A model generated the notes under the pieces. It did not search any database. It was not told the DNA's origin and saw only the letters and a program-made list of their open reading frames with translations. A stretch of DNA of 64,000 bases, from assembly GCF_000147815.2 (NCBI RefSeq), contig NC_015957.1, positions 6,200,001-6,264,000 on the forward strand. The letters are read 5' to 3'. The DNA comes from Streptomyces violaceusniger Tu 4113 (GTDB lineage: Bacteria > Actinomycetota > Actinomycetes > Streptomycetales > Streptomycetaceae). The position numbers and the translations under genes are program-made. Positions 54,962-63,239 of this stretch are shown here, piece after piece; position 1 is the stretch's first letter, and every line of letters begins with the position of its first letter.

Positions 54962-55891
54962 GTGCGTTATGACCTGGACGACCTGCGGCTCTTCCTTCAC
55001 ATCGTGGCGGAGGGCTCGATCACGGCGGGCGCTCGCCGGATGCATCTGAGCCTCCCGTCGGCCAGCGCCAGGGTGCGCTCGCTCGAACACCACGCGGGCG
55101 TGGCCCTGCTGATCCGTGGCCGCCGGGGAGTGCGCCCCACCCCGGCAGGGACGGCGCTGGCCCGCCACGCACGGGATGTGCTCGCCCAGACGGCGCGCCT
55201 CGAAAGTGCCGTGGCGAGCTACGCCCGGCCCCCGACCGCGCCACTGACCCTGCTGGGCGGCGGCTCGGCGATGCATCACCTCGTGCCGAGGGCCCTGGTC
55301 TCGTTCCTCCGCGCGCACCCGGACGTCGATGTGACGGCGTCCGAGAGCCGCACCCCACGGACCGTGCGGTTGCTCGCGGACGGCGAGGCGGACCTGGGTG
55401 TCGTTCTCGACACCGAGGCCCGCGACTGCGGTCTCACCATGGAACCCCTCTGCGATGACTCCCTCGTGGTGATCGGCCAGTCCGGCGGGATCCTCGCGGA
55501 GCGCACCGCGGTGGCCTATCGCGAGGTCGCCGAGCATCCGCTGGTGGGGCTCGACGCGGGCTCCTCGCTGCGGCGCTCGATCGAGAAGCACCTCGGTCCG
55601 CACGCTCCAGCGGTGCGGTACCGCACCACCGTCGCCCACCTCCCCACCCTTGTCTCCCTCGCGGCCGCCGGTGTGGGACTCGCGGTCGTGCCACGCCGCG
55701 CCATCACCCCCGGCCGGCCACTCGATGTGTGCGAGCTCCAGGATCCCTGGTCACGCCGCACCCATCTGCTGGCCTGGGGCGAGAAGGCGTCGCGGACCTC
55801 GTCCACCGCCACCGCGGCACTCGCCGAACACCTGCGCCAGGCGGCCGTGTCCGAGCCGGAAGGGGGCGGCACTGGCGTTCCGGCGATGTGA
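54962..55891 (+). CDS. LysR-family regulator
   Basis: 309 residues. HTH: YDLDDLRLFLHIVAEGSITAGARRMHLSLPSASARVRSLEHHAG; effector domain with LLGGGSAMHHLVPRAL and VSLAAAGVGLAVVPRRA. The GTG at 54962 begins the HTH; upstream frame is non-coding. Probably regulates the divergent TauE permease. Confidence 0.9.
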   Translation: MRYDLDDLRLFLHIVAEGSITAGARRMHLSLPSASARVRSLEHHAGVALLIRGRRGVRPTPAGTALARHARDVLAQTARLESAVASYARPPTAPLTLLGGGSAMHHLVPRALVSFLRAHPDVDVTASESRTPRTVRLLADGEADLGVVLDTEARDCGLTMEPLCDDSLVVIGQSGGILAERTAVAYREVAEHPLVGLDAGSSLRRSIEKHLGPHAPAVRYRTTVAHLPTLVSLAAAGVGLAVVPRRAITPGRPLDVCELQDPWSRRTHLLAWGEKASRTSSTATAALAEHLRQAAVSEPEGGGTGVPAM

Positions 55892-55913
55892 ACGCGGGGC
55901 CCGGGGCGGCGAA

Positions 55914-56372
55914 TCAGCGCTGTCGCGCGCGTCCCGTATCGAGGCGGCGCAGTTCACGCACACTGTCCGCGAGGGTGCGGTCGCCCAGCGAGTCGAGCAC
56001 CGCTTCCTCGGCCTCCGCGGTGAGCGCGGCGAAGTACTCACCGGCGTGTGCGGTCACCTGGCACACCGGCTCCACCCCGGGCGAGCAGGCCCACAGGGGC
56101 TTGTCGCCGACGGCGCAGCGGTAGATCTCCGCCAGGGTGATCCGGTCGGTCGGCCGCCCCAGCATGGCCCCACCGGTGCGGCCCTTGACGCAGACGACCA
56201 GCCCCTCCTCCGCCAGCGGGACGAGAAGCTTGCGGACCAGGCTCGGGTTGGTGTTCAGCATGCGGGCCAACTCGGCGGAGCTCAGCGGTGCGCCGTCGTC
56301 CTCGGCGGCGACCGCGAGGAGGAGCATCAGCTGCAGCGCACGGGAGAACCGGATGTCCAACAAGGTCTCCAC
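55914..56372 (-). CDS. Rrf2-family regulator
   Basis: 152 residues. Winged helix with FSRALQLMLLLAVAAEDDGAPLSSAELARMLNTNPSLVRKLLVPLAEEGLVVCVKGRTGGAMLGRP. Cysteines occur in VCVKG, YRCAVG and WACSPGVEPVCQ, but the Fe-S triplet of IscR/NsrR is not obvious, so a thiol or other sensing mode is possible. GTG at 56372. Divergent from an old yellow enzyme, its likely target. Confidence 0.85.
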   Translation of the reverse strand: METLLDIRFSRALQLMLLLAVAAEDDGAPLSSAELARMLNTNPSLVRKLLVPLAEEGLVVCVKGRTGGAMLGRPTDRITLAEIYRCAVGDKPLWACSPGVEPVCQVTAHAGEYFAALTAEAEEAVLDSLGDRTLADSVRELRRLDTGRARQR

Positions 56373-56446
56373 CTCCGCGCGCAGATCGTGGCACAGCCTA
56401 CTCGAGGGTGCCGTTCCGCCGTTTCCCTAAAGTGCAATCGAAGCAG

Positions 56447-56475
56447 TTGCAGTTTACGCCATGAAAACTGTACCT
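56447..56475 (+). promoter_or_regulatory. Promoter of old yellow enzyme gene
   Basis: TTGCAG (56447-56452), 17-bp spacer, GTACCT (56470-56475). TGCA motifs at 56433 and 56448 flank GAAGCAGT and may be regulator half-sites. Confidence 0.5.
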
Positions 56476-56540
56476 TTCAGATTCACACTTTCGAACTCCG
56501 GGGAGACCACCCCGGAACAACACGGCAGGAGAGCGACACG

Positions 56541-57659
<1,119 letters not shown>

Positions 57660-57696
57660 GCCGAGACCCCGCCCGGATGACCCGGCGGGGAGGGAA

Positions 57697-57735
57697 TCGG
57701 CGCCGGCCGGCACGGGGGAGTCCGGCCGGCGCCGA
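57697..57735 (+). terminator. Terminator after old yellow enzyme gene
   Basis: TCGGCGCCGGCCGG (57697-57710) pairs with CCGGCCGGCGCCGA (57722-57735), a perfect 14-bp stem with an 11-nt loop. It lies 58 bp left of the insertion element. Confidence 0.8.
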
Positions 57736-57792
57736 GCACGGGGTGTGCGGGTAGTTTAACATTTCACCACCGCCCCGCATTCCCGGTACTAG

Positions 57793-59329
57793 CCGCATGG
57801 CCGTGAAGTTACGGGTCGGGCGGGGTTGTCCAGGGTCTCTGAGCTGTGGATTCGCCGGACGTGAGGAGCGGAGCCCCGGTAGAACTGGCAGTCGACCAAG
57901 ACAAGCCGTTCACAAAGACCGGAGGCTCCGCTGTCCGATCGGTCTGCCATCACCCGTGCCGTCACGGTGGCTGGAGGGCGGTTTGCGCCCGGTCATCTCG
58001 GTGAACTCACCCAGCTCGTTCCGTTCGAGATGGTTGATGAGGCCCTGAGGGCGGCCAGGGCCGTGCAGTCGCGGCTGCGGGACCTGCCCTCCCGAGTCGT
58101 GATCTACCTGATCCTGGCCGCGTGTCTGTTCCCCGAGGTGGGATACCCCGGCGTGTGGCGCAAGCTCACGGGGGCACTGGCCGGCTTACCGGTAGCCGCA
58201 CCGACAGCCAGCGCGCTGGCCCAGGCCCGCCGACGTGTCGGCAGCAAACCGCTGCGGTGGCTGTTCGACCTGCTGCGCGGCCCGGCCGCAACCCCGTACG
58301 GGCCAGCGGTCCGCTGGCGTGGTCTGCTGGTGGTCGCGCTCGACGGCACCACCTTGACCGTGCCCGACAGCCCCGCTGTCCTGACCAGGTTCACCAAGCA
58401 GGCGGGCAACCACGGTGGCACCGGCTACCCGCAGGTCCGCCTGCTGGCTCTGGTCGCCTGCGGCACCCGCACCCTCATCGACGCCGTGCTCGGCCCCACC
58501 ACCACCGGCGAGACCACCTACGCTCCGCGACTGCTGCCCAGCCTCCGGCCGGGGATGATCCTGCTGGCCGACCGCAACTTCGCCGCCCAAGGGCTGCTGT
58601 CCGACATCACCGCCACCGGCAGCGAAGTCCTGGTCCGGCTGAAGAACGGCCGCAGGATGCCGGTCCTGGCCCGCTACCCCGACGGCTCCTACCTCTCCAC
58701 GCTCGGCCCGGTAACCGTCCGTGTCATCGACTGCGAGATCACCATCACCACCACCGCCGGGAAGCACACCGGCCTCTACCGGCTGGCCACCACCCTGCTC
58801 GACCACCACCGCTACCCGGCGGGCGAGCTGGCCACGCTCTACCACCAGCGCTGGGAGGTCGAAACCGCCTACCTGGAGCTGAAGTCGATTATTTTGGGCA
58901 GCCGGGTCCTGCGTGCCCGCACTCCCGAAGGCATCACCCAGGAGATCTACGCACTTCTCGTGGTCTACCAGCTGCTGCGGACCGCTATGGCGGACGCCAC
59001 CAGCACCCGGCCCGGCACCGGGCCGGACCGGGCCGGCTTCAGCATCGCCTGGCAGGCCGCCCGCGACCAGGTCATCCTGGCCGCGGGCGTCATCTGCGGC
59101 ACCGTCATCGACCTGGTCGGCACCATCGGCCCGACACGTCCTGGCCAACCTCCTGCCCCAGCGTCGGTTACGCGTCAGCCCCCGGATCGTCAAACGCGCC
59201 ATGTCCAAGTACCAGGCACGAGGCCCCCGCATCGACCGGACCAGCTACAAAGCCACCGCCAGCATCGACATCCTCGCGCCCCAAGCTCCTTGACAACCCC
59301 ACCCGAGCCGTAACTTCACGGCCTTGGGG
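57793..59329 (+). mobile_element. IS4-type insertion sequence, 1537 bp, CTAG flanks
   Basis: The ends are inverted repeats of about 38 bp with 4 mismatches; the core GGCCGTGAAGTTACGG is exact at both ends (57799 and 59308-59323, reverse). CTAG lies directly outside each end (57789-57792 and 59330-59333), consistent with a 4-bp target duplication. One transposase frame lies inside. A second, truncated and inverted copy of the left end is at 60283-60477. Confidence 0.85.
57967..59313 (+). pseudogene. IS4-family transposase, frameshifted near the C-terminus
   Basis: The frame from GTG 57967 encodes FAPGHLGELTQLVPFEMVDEAL (IS4 N-terminal domain), VVALDGTTLTVPDSP (first Asp), ILLADRNFAA (second Asp) and YHQRWEVETAYLELKS (catalytic Glu, Y-x-R-W-x-x-E), so the DDE core is intact. 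After about 59130 this frame becomes low-quality, while the +1 frame continues sensibly (VLANLLPQRRLRVSPRIVKRAMSKYQ) to a stop at 59293. A one-base indel is the simplest explanation. A CTG at 57931 with GGAGG five bases upstream is a possible alternative start. Confidence 0.8.
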
Positions 59330-59399
59330 CTAGCGGGCGGCGTCCGTCTTCCCCGACGAGGTGGACCTCGCCAGGTCAGCCCGCCGGGAGCGTCCGGGG

Positions 59400-59501
59400 T
59401 GCCTTGTCGCTCCAGCCGAGGCGGGCTTCCGCGTCGGCGCCGGTCTGGACGGCCCAGGTGCCGTCCGCTGACCAGCGTCTGTGACGCCCACGTACGGTTG
59501 C
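59400..59501 (-). pseudogene. IS5-type transposase N-terminal fragment
   Basis: The minus strand encodes ATVRGRHRRWSADGTWA and then QTGADAEARLGW, which matches the RxRRWxADGTW block of the DUF4096 N-terminal domain of IS5-family transposases. No flanking domain parts remain. The surrounding 370-bp gap (59330-59699) otherwise shows only the DUF2267 promoter region. Confidence 0.5.
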
Positions 59502-59699
59502 CGCCTGGCGCGGCGGCGAGGAACACCACAGCGCCAGGCGCGTCCGTCCTCGCTCCGCGGCTCCTGCCCCGAAATCACCCGGATGGCCGGTGGGCGCACG
59601 GACGACAGGGCCTGCCTGATCGTTACGATCTGTCGACTTATGTATCCGCTCGGGAAGTACGCCGCGGGTACTCAAGCAACGTTTCGATGAGGAGTCGCC

Positions 59700-60062
59700 A
59701 TGGAGTATGACGAGTTCATCCGGCTCGTCGCTCAGCGGGCCCACGTGCCGGAGGATCAGGCGGCGCCGCTGACCCGTGCCACGATGCTGACGCTCGCGGA
59801 GAGGATTACGGGCGGCGAAGCACGTGATCTGGCAGCAGTCCTTCCTCCGGAAGTCGCCCCGCCGCTGGTCCCGCCGGAGGACGTGGCTCAGAAATTTGGC
59901 GTGGACGAATTCGTGCGGCGTGTGAGCGAACGTGCGAACACCGACGAGACGGTGGCGCGCCGCGCGGTTCGGGCGGTGTTCATGACGCTGCAGCAGGCAG
60001 TTCCGGGCAAGGAGTTCCAGGACGTCATGGATCAGTTGCCGAACGAGTTCCAGGACATCTAG
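59700..60062 (+). CDS. DUF2267 family protein
   Basis: 120 residues: YDEFIRLVAQRAHVPEDQAAPLTRATMLTLAERITGGEARDLAAVLPPEV, then a second similar half (FGVDEFVRRVSERANTDETVARRAVRAVFMTLQQAVPGKEFQDVMDQLP). This two-fold pattern is typical of DUF2267, a small acidic protein family of unknown function, often near stress genes. GAGGAG precedes the ATG. It is the only intact non-transposase gene within the insertion island. Confidence 0.9.
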   Translation: MEYDEFIRLVAQRAHVPEDQAAPLTRATMLTLAERITGGEARDLAAVLPPEVAPPLVPPEDVAQKFGVDEFVRRVSERANTDETVARRAVRAVFMTLQQAVPGKEFQDVMDQLPNEFQDI

Positions 60063-60177
60063 GTTCTCTCCGGCCGAACGCCGTATCAGGTCCGAGGTCG
60101 CGGCGGATGCCCAGGTGAGACCCGGCTGGGGTATCGCGGCCGGCCAGGCGCCCGTCTGCACAAGGGAACACGCGGCG

Positions 60178-60281
60178 GACGGCCACCTGGCTTCCACAAG
60201 GAGCGGCACAAAATCGCAACCCCGTCGAACGGGCCATCAACAAGTTGAAGCATTACCGGGCCGAGGCCACTCGCTACGACA
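60178..60281 (+). pseudogene. IS5-type transposase C-terminal fragment, frameshifted
   Basis: GRPPGFHKERHK in one frame, then RNPVERAINKLKHYRAEATRYD in a frame shifted by one base near 60214. The two together match the RNxVER...LKxxRxxATRYDK end of IS5-family transposases, including the catalytic Glu. It is cut off at the junction with the inverted IS4-type fragment. Confidence 0.7.
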
Positions 60282-60282
60282 G

Positions 60283-60477
60283 CGCAAACCGCCCTCCAGC
60301 CACCGTGACGGCACGGGTGATGGCAGACTGATCGGACAGCGGAGCCTCCGGTCTTTGTGAACGGCTTGTCTTGGTCGACTGCCAGTTCTACCGGGGCTCC
60401 GCTCCTCACGTCCGGCGAATCCACAGCTCAGAGACCCTGGACAACCCCGCCCGACCCGTAACTTCACGGCCTTGGTA
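60283..60477 (-). mobile_element. Truncated inverted copy of the IS4-type element (left end)
   Basis: 195 bp nearly identical to the reverse complement of 57793-57988, including the GGCCGTGAAGTTACGG terminal core. Its outer end abuts CTAG (60478-60481), the same target as the full copy; its inner end breaks off against the IS5-type fragment. Confidence 0.88.
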
Positions 60478-61521
60478 CTAGCCGGTGGCGCCGGCGCCGC
60501 CGTAGACGGTGGCTTCGCGGGAGGTCTCGGCGATGCCGTCGGGGCCGTTGAAGACGCGCTTGCCCCAGTCGGTGAGCTTGGTGGGGTCGAAGTCGGTGGC
60601 CAGGTCCAGGATGGGATCGGTGTTGCCGCTCCAGGACCAGGCCAGATAGCCCAGCTTCAGCCGCTCGGCGGTGGCCATCATGGTGTTCTCGTCCGGATCG
60701 CCCCACTGGTCGGCGGGTCCGCCGAACTCGCCGATGAGGATGGGCAGCCTGGCGGCCACGAAGGCGTTCAGATAGTCGGTGATCTCCTGCGCCGTGTCAT
60801 AGACGCTGTACATGTGGATCGAGAAGATCAGGTTGCCGGTGGAGTCGGCGTCATAGACGGTCCGCGCGTTGGTGCGCATCACGTTCTGCAGGTCCTGTCC
60901 CCAGTTGGGCGCGTCCACCATGATGGTGTGCTGGAACCCGGCGTTGCGCAGCTTCTGGACGGCGGCGACGGTGGGGGCGGTCCAGCCGGCCGGGTCGGTG
61001 TTGCCCCAGGGTTCGTTGCCGATGTTGATGATGACGTAGTTCTCCTGGCCGGTGAGCACGCTCTTGAGGCCGATCCAGTAGTCGGCCGCCTGGTCGAGCG
61101 AAGCGGCCGCGGCATCCTCGCCGTAACCGGTGGTGTCGTGCACTTCCAGTACGCAGATGAGCCGGTTGGCCTTGCACTGGGCGACGATGGCGGCCACGTC
61201 CTCGGGGCTGTTCTTGGCCCAGCGGTGGCCGTTGGAGAGGACGACCCGGACGGTGTTGGCGCCCAGGGCCTTGATGTCGGCCAGCGACCGCGTCTCGCCC
61301 GGGTACCAGGTGTGGGCGTGGTTGACACCGCGCATGACGAAGTCGTTGCCGTTGCCCTCCAGCAGGCGGCCGTCGCCGATGTGCAGCCCCGTGGCCAGGG
61401 GGGCCAGGGGGGTCTGCGGGCGGGCCGGCTCGGCATGGGCGGTCCGGCCGAGACCCGCGATCCCGAGAAGGCTGACCAATAAGGCCAGTAAGGCGGCCAG
61501 AGATCTCTTCTGTCTCATCAT
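60478..61521 (-). CDS. manA: Secreted GH5 beta-mannanase (ManA-like), lacking the usual C-terminal binding module
   Basis: 347 residues. Signal peptide MMRQKRSLAALLALLVSLLG to TAHA-EP. GH5 subfamily 8-like barrel: GLHIGDGRLLEGNGNDFVMRGVNHAHTWYP, VVLSNGHRW, acid/base Glu170 in IINIGNEPWG, nucleophile Glu265 in PILIGEFGG, AWSWSGN. This closely resembles Streptomyces ManA, which continues after ATVYGG through a Gly-rich linker into a cellulose-binding module; here the protein ends GGAGATG. The TAG stop is part of the CTAG target of the adjoining IS fragment. TTGGAG precedes the ATG. A perfect CebR box lies 44 bp upstream. Confidence 0.9.
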   Translation of the reverse strand: MMRQKRSLAALLALLVSLLGIAGLGRTAHAEPARPQTPLAPLATGLHIGDGRLLEGNGNDFVMRGVNHAHTWYPGETRSLADIKALGANTVRVVLSNGHRWAKNSPEDVAAIVAQCKANRLICVLEVHDTTGYGEDAAAASLDQAADYWIGLKSVLTGQENYVIINIGNEPWGNTDPAGWTAPTVAAVQKLRNAGFQHTIMVDAPNWGQDLQNVMRTNARTVYDADSTGNLIFSIHMYSVYDTAQEITDYLNAFVAARLPILIGEFGGPADQWGDPDENTMMATAERLKLGYLAWSWSGNTDPILDLATDFDPTKLTDWGKRVFNGPDGIAETSREATVYGGAGATG

Positions 61522-61564
61522 GACTCCAAGGAGTGGGCGCGTGATGGCATCCGCACAGCGAATT

Positions 61565-61578
61565 TGGGAGCGCTCCCA
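61565..61578. promoter_or_regulatory. CebR box upstream of mannanase gene
   Basis: TGGGAGCGCTCCCA, a perfect 14-bp palindrome identical to the Streptomyces CebR operator, the LacI-type cello-oligosaccharide-responsive repressor of cellulolytic genes. It sits 44 bp before the GH5 ATG (minus strand). Confidence 0.9.
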
Positions 61579-61658
61579 TCCATTGCATCGCGCCCCGGAG
61601 ACGTCAAGGCTTCCGGTGCGAACCGGAATGCGGACGGGGACGCGGAGGTTATGAGGGC

Positions 61659-62048
61659 ATGAGCGATTCATCCCGTAATGCCGCTCTGTCTCCGGCCGAG
61701 CGCGCGTCCGTCCGTGAACGGCTGGTGGCCGAGCACGCCGGCACCAGGGAGCAGATCGCGGCCCTGAACCGTGAATTCGAGGGGATCGTCGCGTCGAACG
61801 CCCTGGTGGCGGTCGACGACGAGCACGACCCGGAGGGGTCGAGCACCGCCTTCGAGCGAGCCCATGTCGCCGCCTTGCTGGCCCGGGCACGCGATCATCT
61901 GACCGCGCTGGACGAGGCGCTGGAGCGGCTGGACCGCGACGACTACGGGCGGTGCGCGGTGTGCGGCGAGCCGATCCCGGCGGAACGCCTGGAGGTGCGC
62001 CCGGCGGCGGACACCTGCGTACGCTGCGCGACCGCCCGCCCCCGCTGA
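61659..62048 (+). CDS. DksA/TraR-type zinc-finger protein
   Basis: 129 residues. N-terminal coiled coil (SPAERASVRERLVAEHAGTREQIAALNREFEGI), a DDEHDPEG tip loop, and a C-terminal C4 zinc finger CAVCGEPIPAERLEV-CVRCA. DksA/TraR proteins enter the RNA polymerase secondary channel; actinobacterial versions are smaller and less studied. GGAGG precedes the ATG at 61659. Confidence 0.9.
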   Translation: MSDSSRNAALSPAERASVRERLVAEHAGTREQIAALNREFEGIVASNALVAVDDEHDPEGSSTAFERAHVAALLARARDHLTALDEALERLDRDDYGRCAVCGEPIPAERLEVRPAADTCVRCATARPR

Positions 62049-62241
62049 CCGGCGCGGCGCCAAATGGCACCGGTGCGCGGACGGTCGTTTCATGGCCGGT
62101 CCGCCCCGGCCGATGGGCTCAGACCACGGACGCGCGGTACGTCGAAGGATGTATGGGCGGTTTCATCAGTAGCTACGAGCTTCGTGGCGATGTGGGACGT
62201 GAGGATGGCTGGAGTCACCGCGCCACCCGGAGGATCTCCCC

Positions 62242-63210
62242 ATGACCGAGCCGCACACCGGTACGCCCGCCCCCTCGACCGCCGCCGCCCTGCTCCGGGC
62301 GCTGACCGGTGGTCTGGTGATGGCCACGGCGCTCGGCGTCGGCACGGCCCTGGGTCCGGTCGGCGCCGACGCCCTCGGCCTCACCGGCTTCGCGGCCCGG
62401 GTGCTCCCGGGCGCGCTGGTCACGGCGCTGGCCGTGCCACTCGTACTCCTCCTCCTACGCCGGGGGCGTCGGCCCCCCGCGTGGCTCGGGTTCGGCGGGG
62501 CGGGCGCGAGCCTGCGTGCGCTGCTGACCGGAGTGGGGGTGACGGCCGCCGCGGCCGCCCTCGTGCTCGGTGCGGGTACCGCCGCGGGCATGCTGCGCTG
62601 GTCGCGTATCGAGCCCGCCGCCCTCGCCGGGTTCATCCTCTCGAACGGGGTGGTCGCCTTCCTGCTCGAAGCCCTGCCGGAGGAGACGACCCTGCGCGGC
62701 TACGCCTGGACCTCACTGCGCACACGGTTCGGCGCTGCCGTGTCGGCCCTCGGCACGACGGCGGTGTTCCTGCTGGTGCCGGGGGCATCGACCGTGGTCG
62801 GGGCAGCGACCGCGCAACTGGTCGGCGGCGATCCGGAACCGATCGGGTTCGCGCCGGACGGGCAGAACCCCGTCGACTACCTCATCCTCCTGACCGTGTT
62901 CGGACTGACGCTCGTGGCGGCCCGGACGGCCGTGGGCCGGGCTCCGCTGTGGGCCGCCATCGGCACCCATCTGACCTTCCTGACCGTCAACCGGATCGCA
63001 CTGGAGGGCGACCGGCGCGGTGCGGGCTGGCACTCCGAGCAGACGACACCGGACGCGGTGCTGCTCGTCCCCGCCTATCTGCTGCTGGCCATTGCCGGTT
63101 TCGCGGTGTGCCGACGGGTCGCGCGACGGCGTGGCGCCGAGCCGCGACATGGCGCCGAGCCGCCCCGGGCGGTGGCAGAGCGGCCAGAACACCCGGCGCC
63201 ACGTGCGTGA
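62242..63210 (+). CDS. CPBP/Abi-family membrane protein
   Basis: 322 residues, about eight hydrophobic segments. LLEALPEETTLRGYAW carries the EExxxR motif of CPBP intramembrane proteases; a later IGTHLTFL supplies a His, but the FxxxH motif is degenerate (FLLVPGAS). Protease function is therefore doubtful. The C-terminal 40 residues are Arg/Pro/Ala-rich with a RRGAEPRHGAEPP repeat. GGAGGATC precedes the ATG. The 193-bp gap before it holds nothing recognisable. Confidence 0.82.
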   Translation: MTEPHTGTPAPSTAAALLRALTGGLVMATALGVGTALGPVGADALGLTGFAARVLPGALVTALAVPLVLLLLRRGRRPPAWLGFGGAGASLRALLTGVGVTAAAAALVLGAGTAAGMLRWSRIEPAALAGFILSNGVVAFLLEALPEETTLRGYAWTSLRTRFGAAVSALGTTAVFLLVPGASTVVGAATAQLVGGDPEPIGFAPDGQNPVDYLILLTVFGLTLVAARTAVGRAPLWAAIGTHLTFLTVNRIALEGDRRGAGWHSEQTTPDAVLLVPAYLLLAIAGFAVCRRVARRRGAEPRHGAEPPRAVAERPEHPAPRA

Positions 63211-63239
63211 CGCGTTGATCGGCGCTGACGGGACCCCTG

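Noticed and set aside
57797..58048. Short frame beginning MAVKLRVGRGCPGSLSC at the IS left end
   Set aside because: It covers the terminal inverted repeat and recurs in the inverted IS fragment only because the DNA is duplicated; no family, no ribosome binding site.
62049..62241. tRNA or small RNA in the gap before the CPBP gene
   Set aside because: No cloverleaf or strong hairpin could be read; nothing supported.
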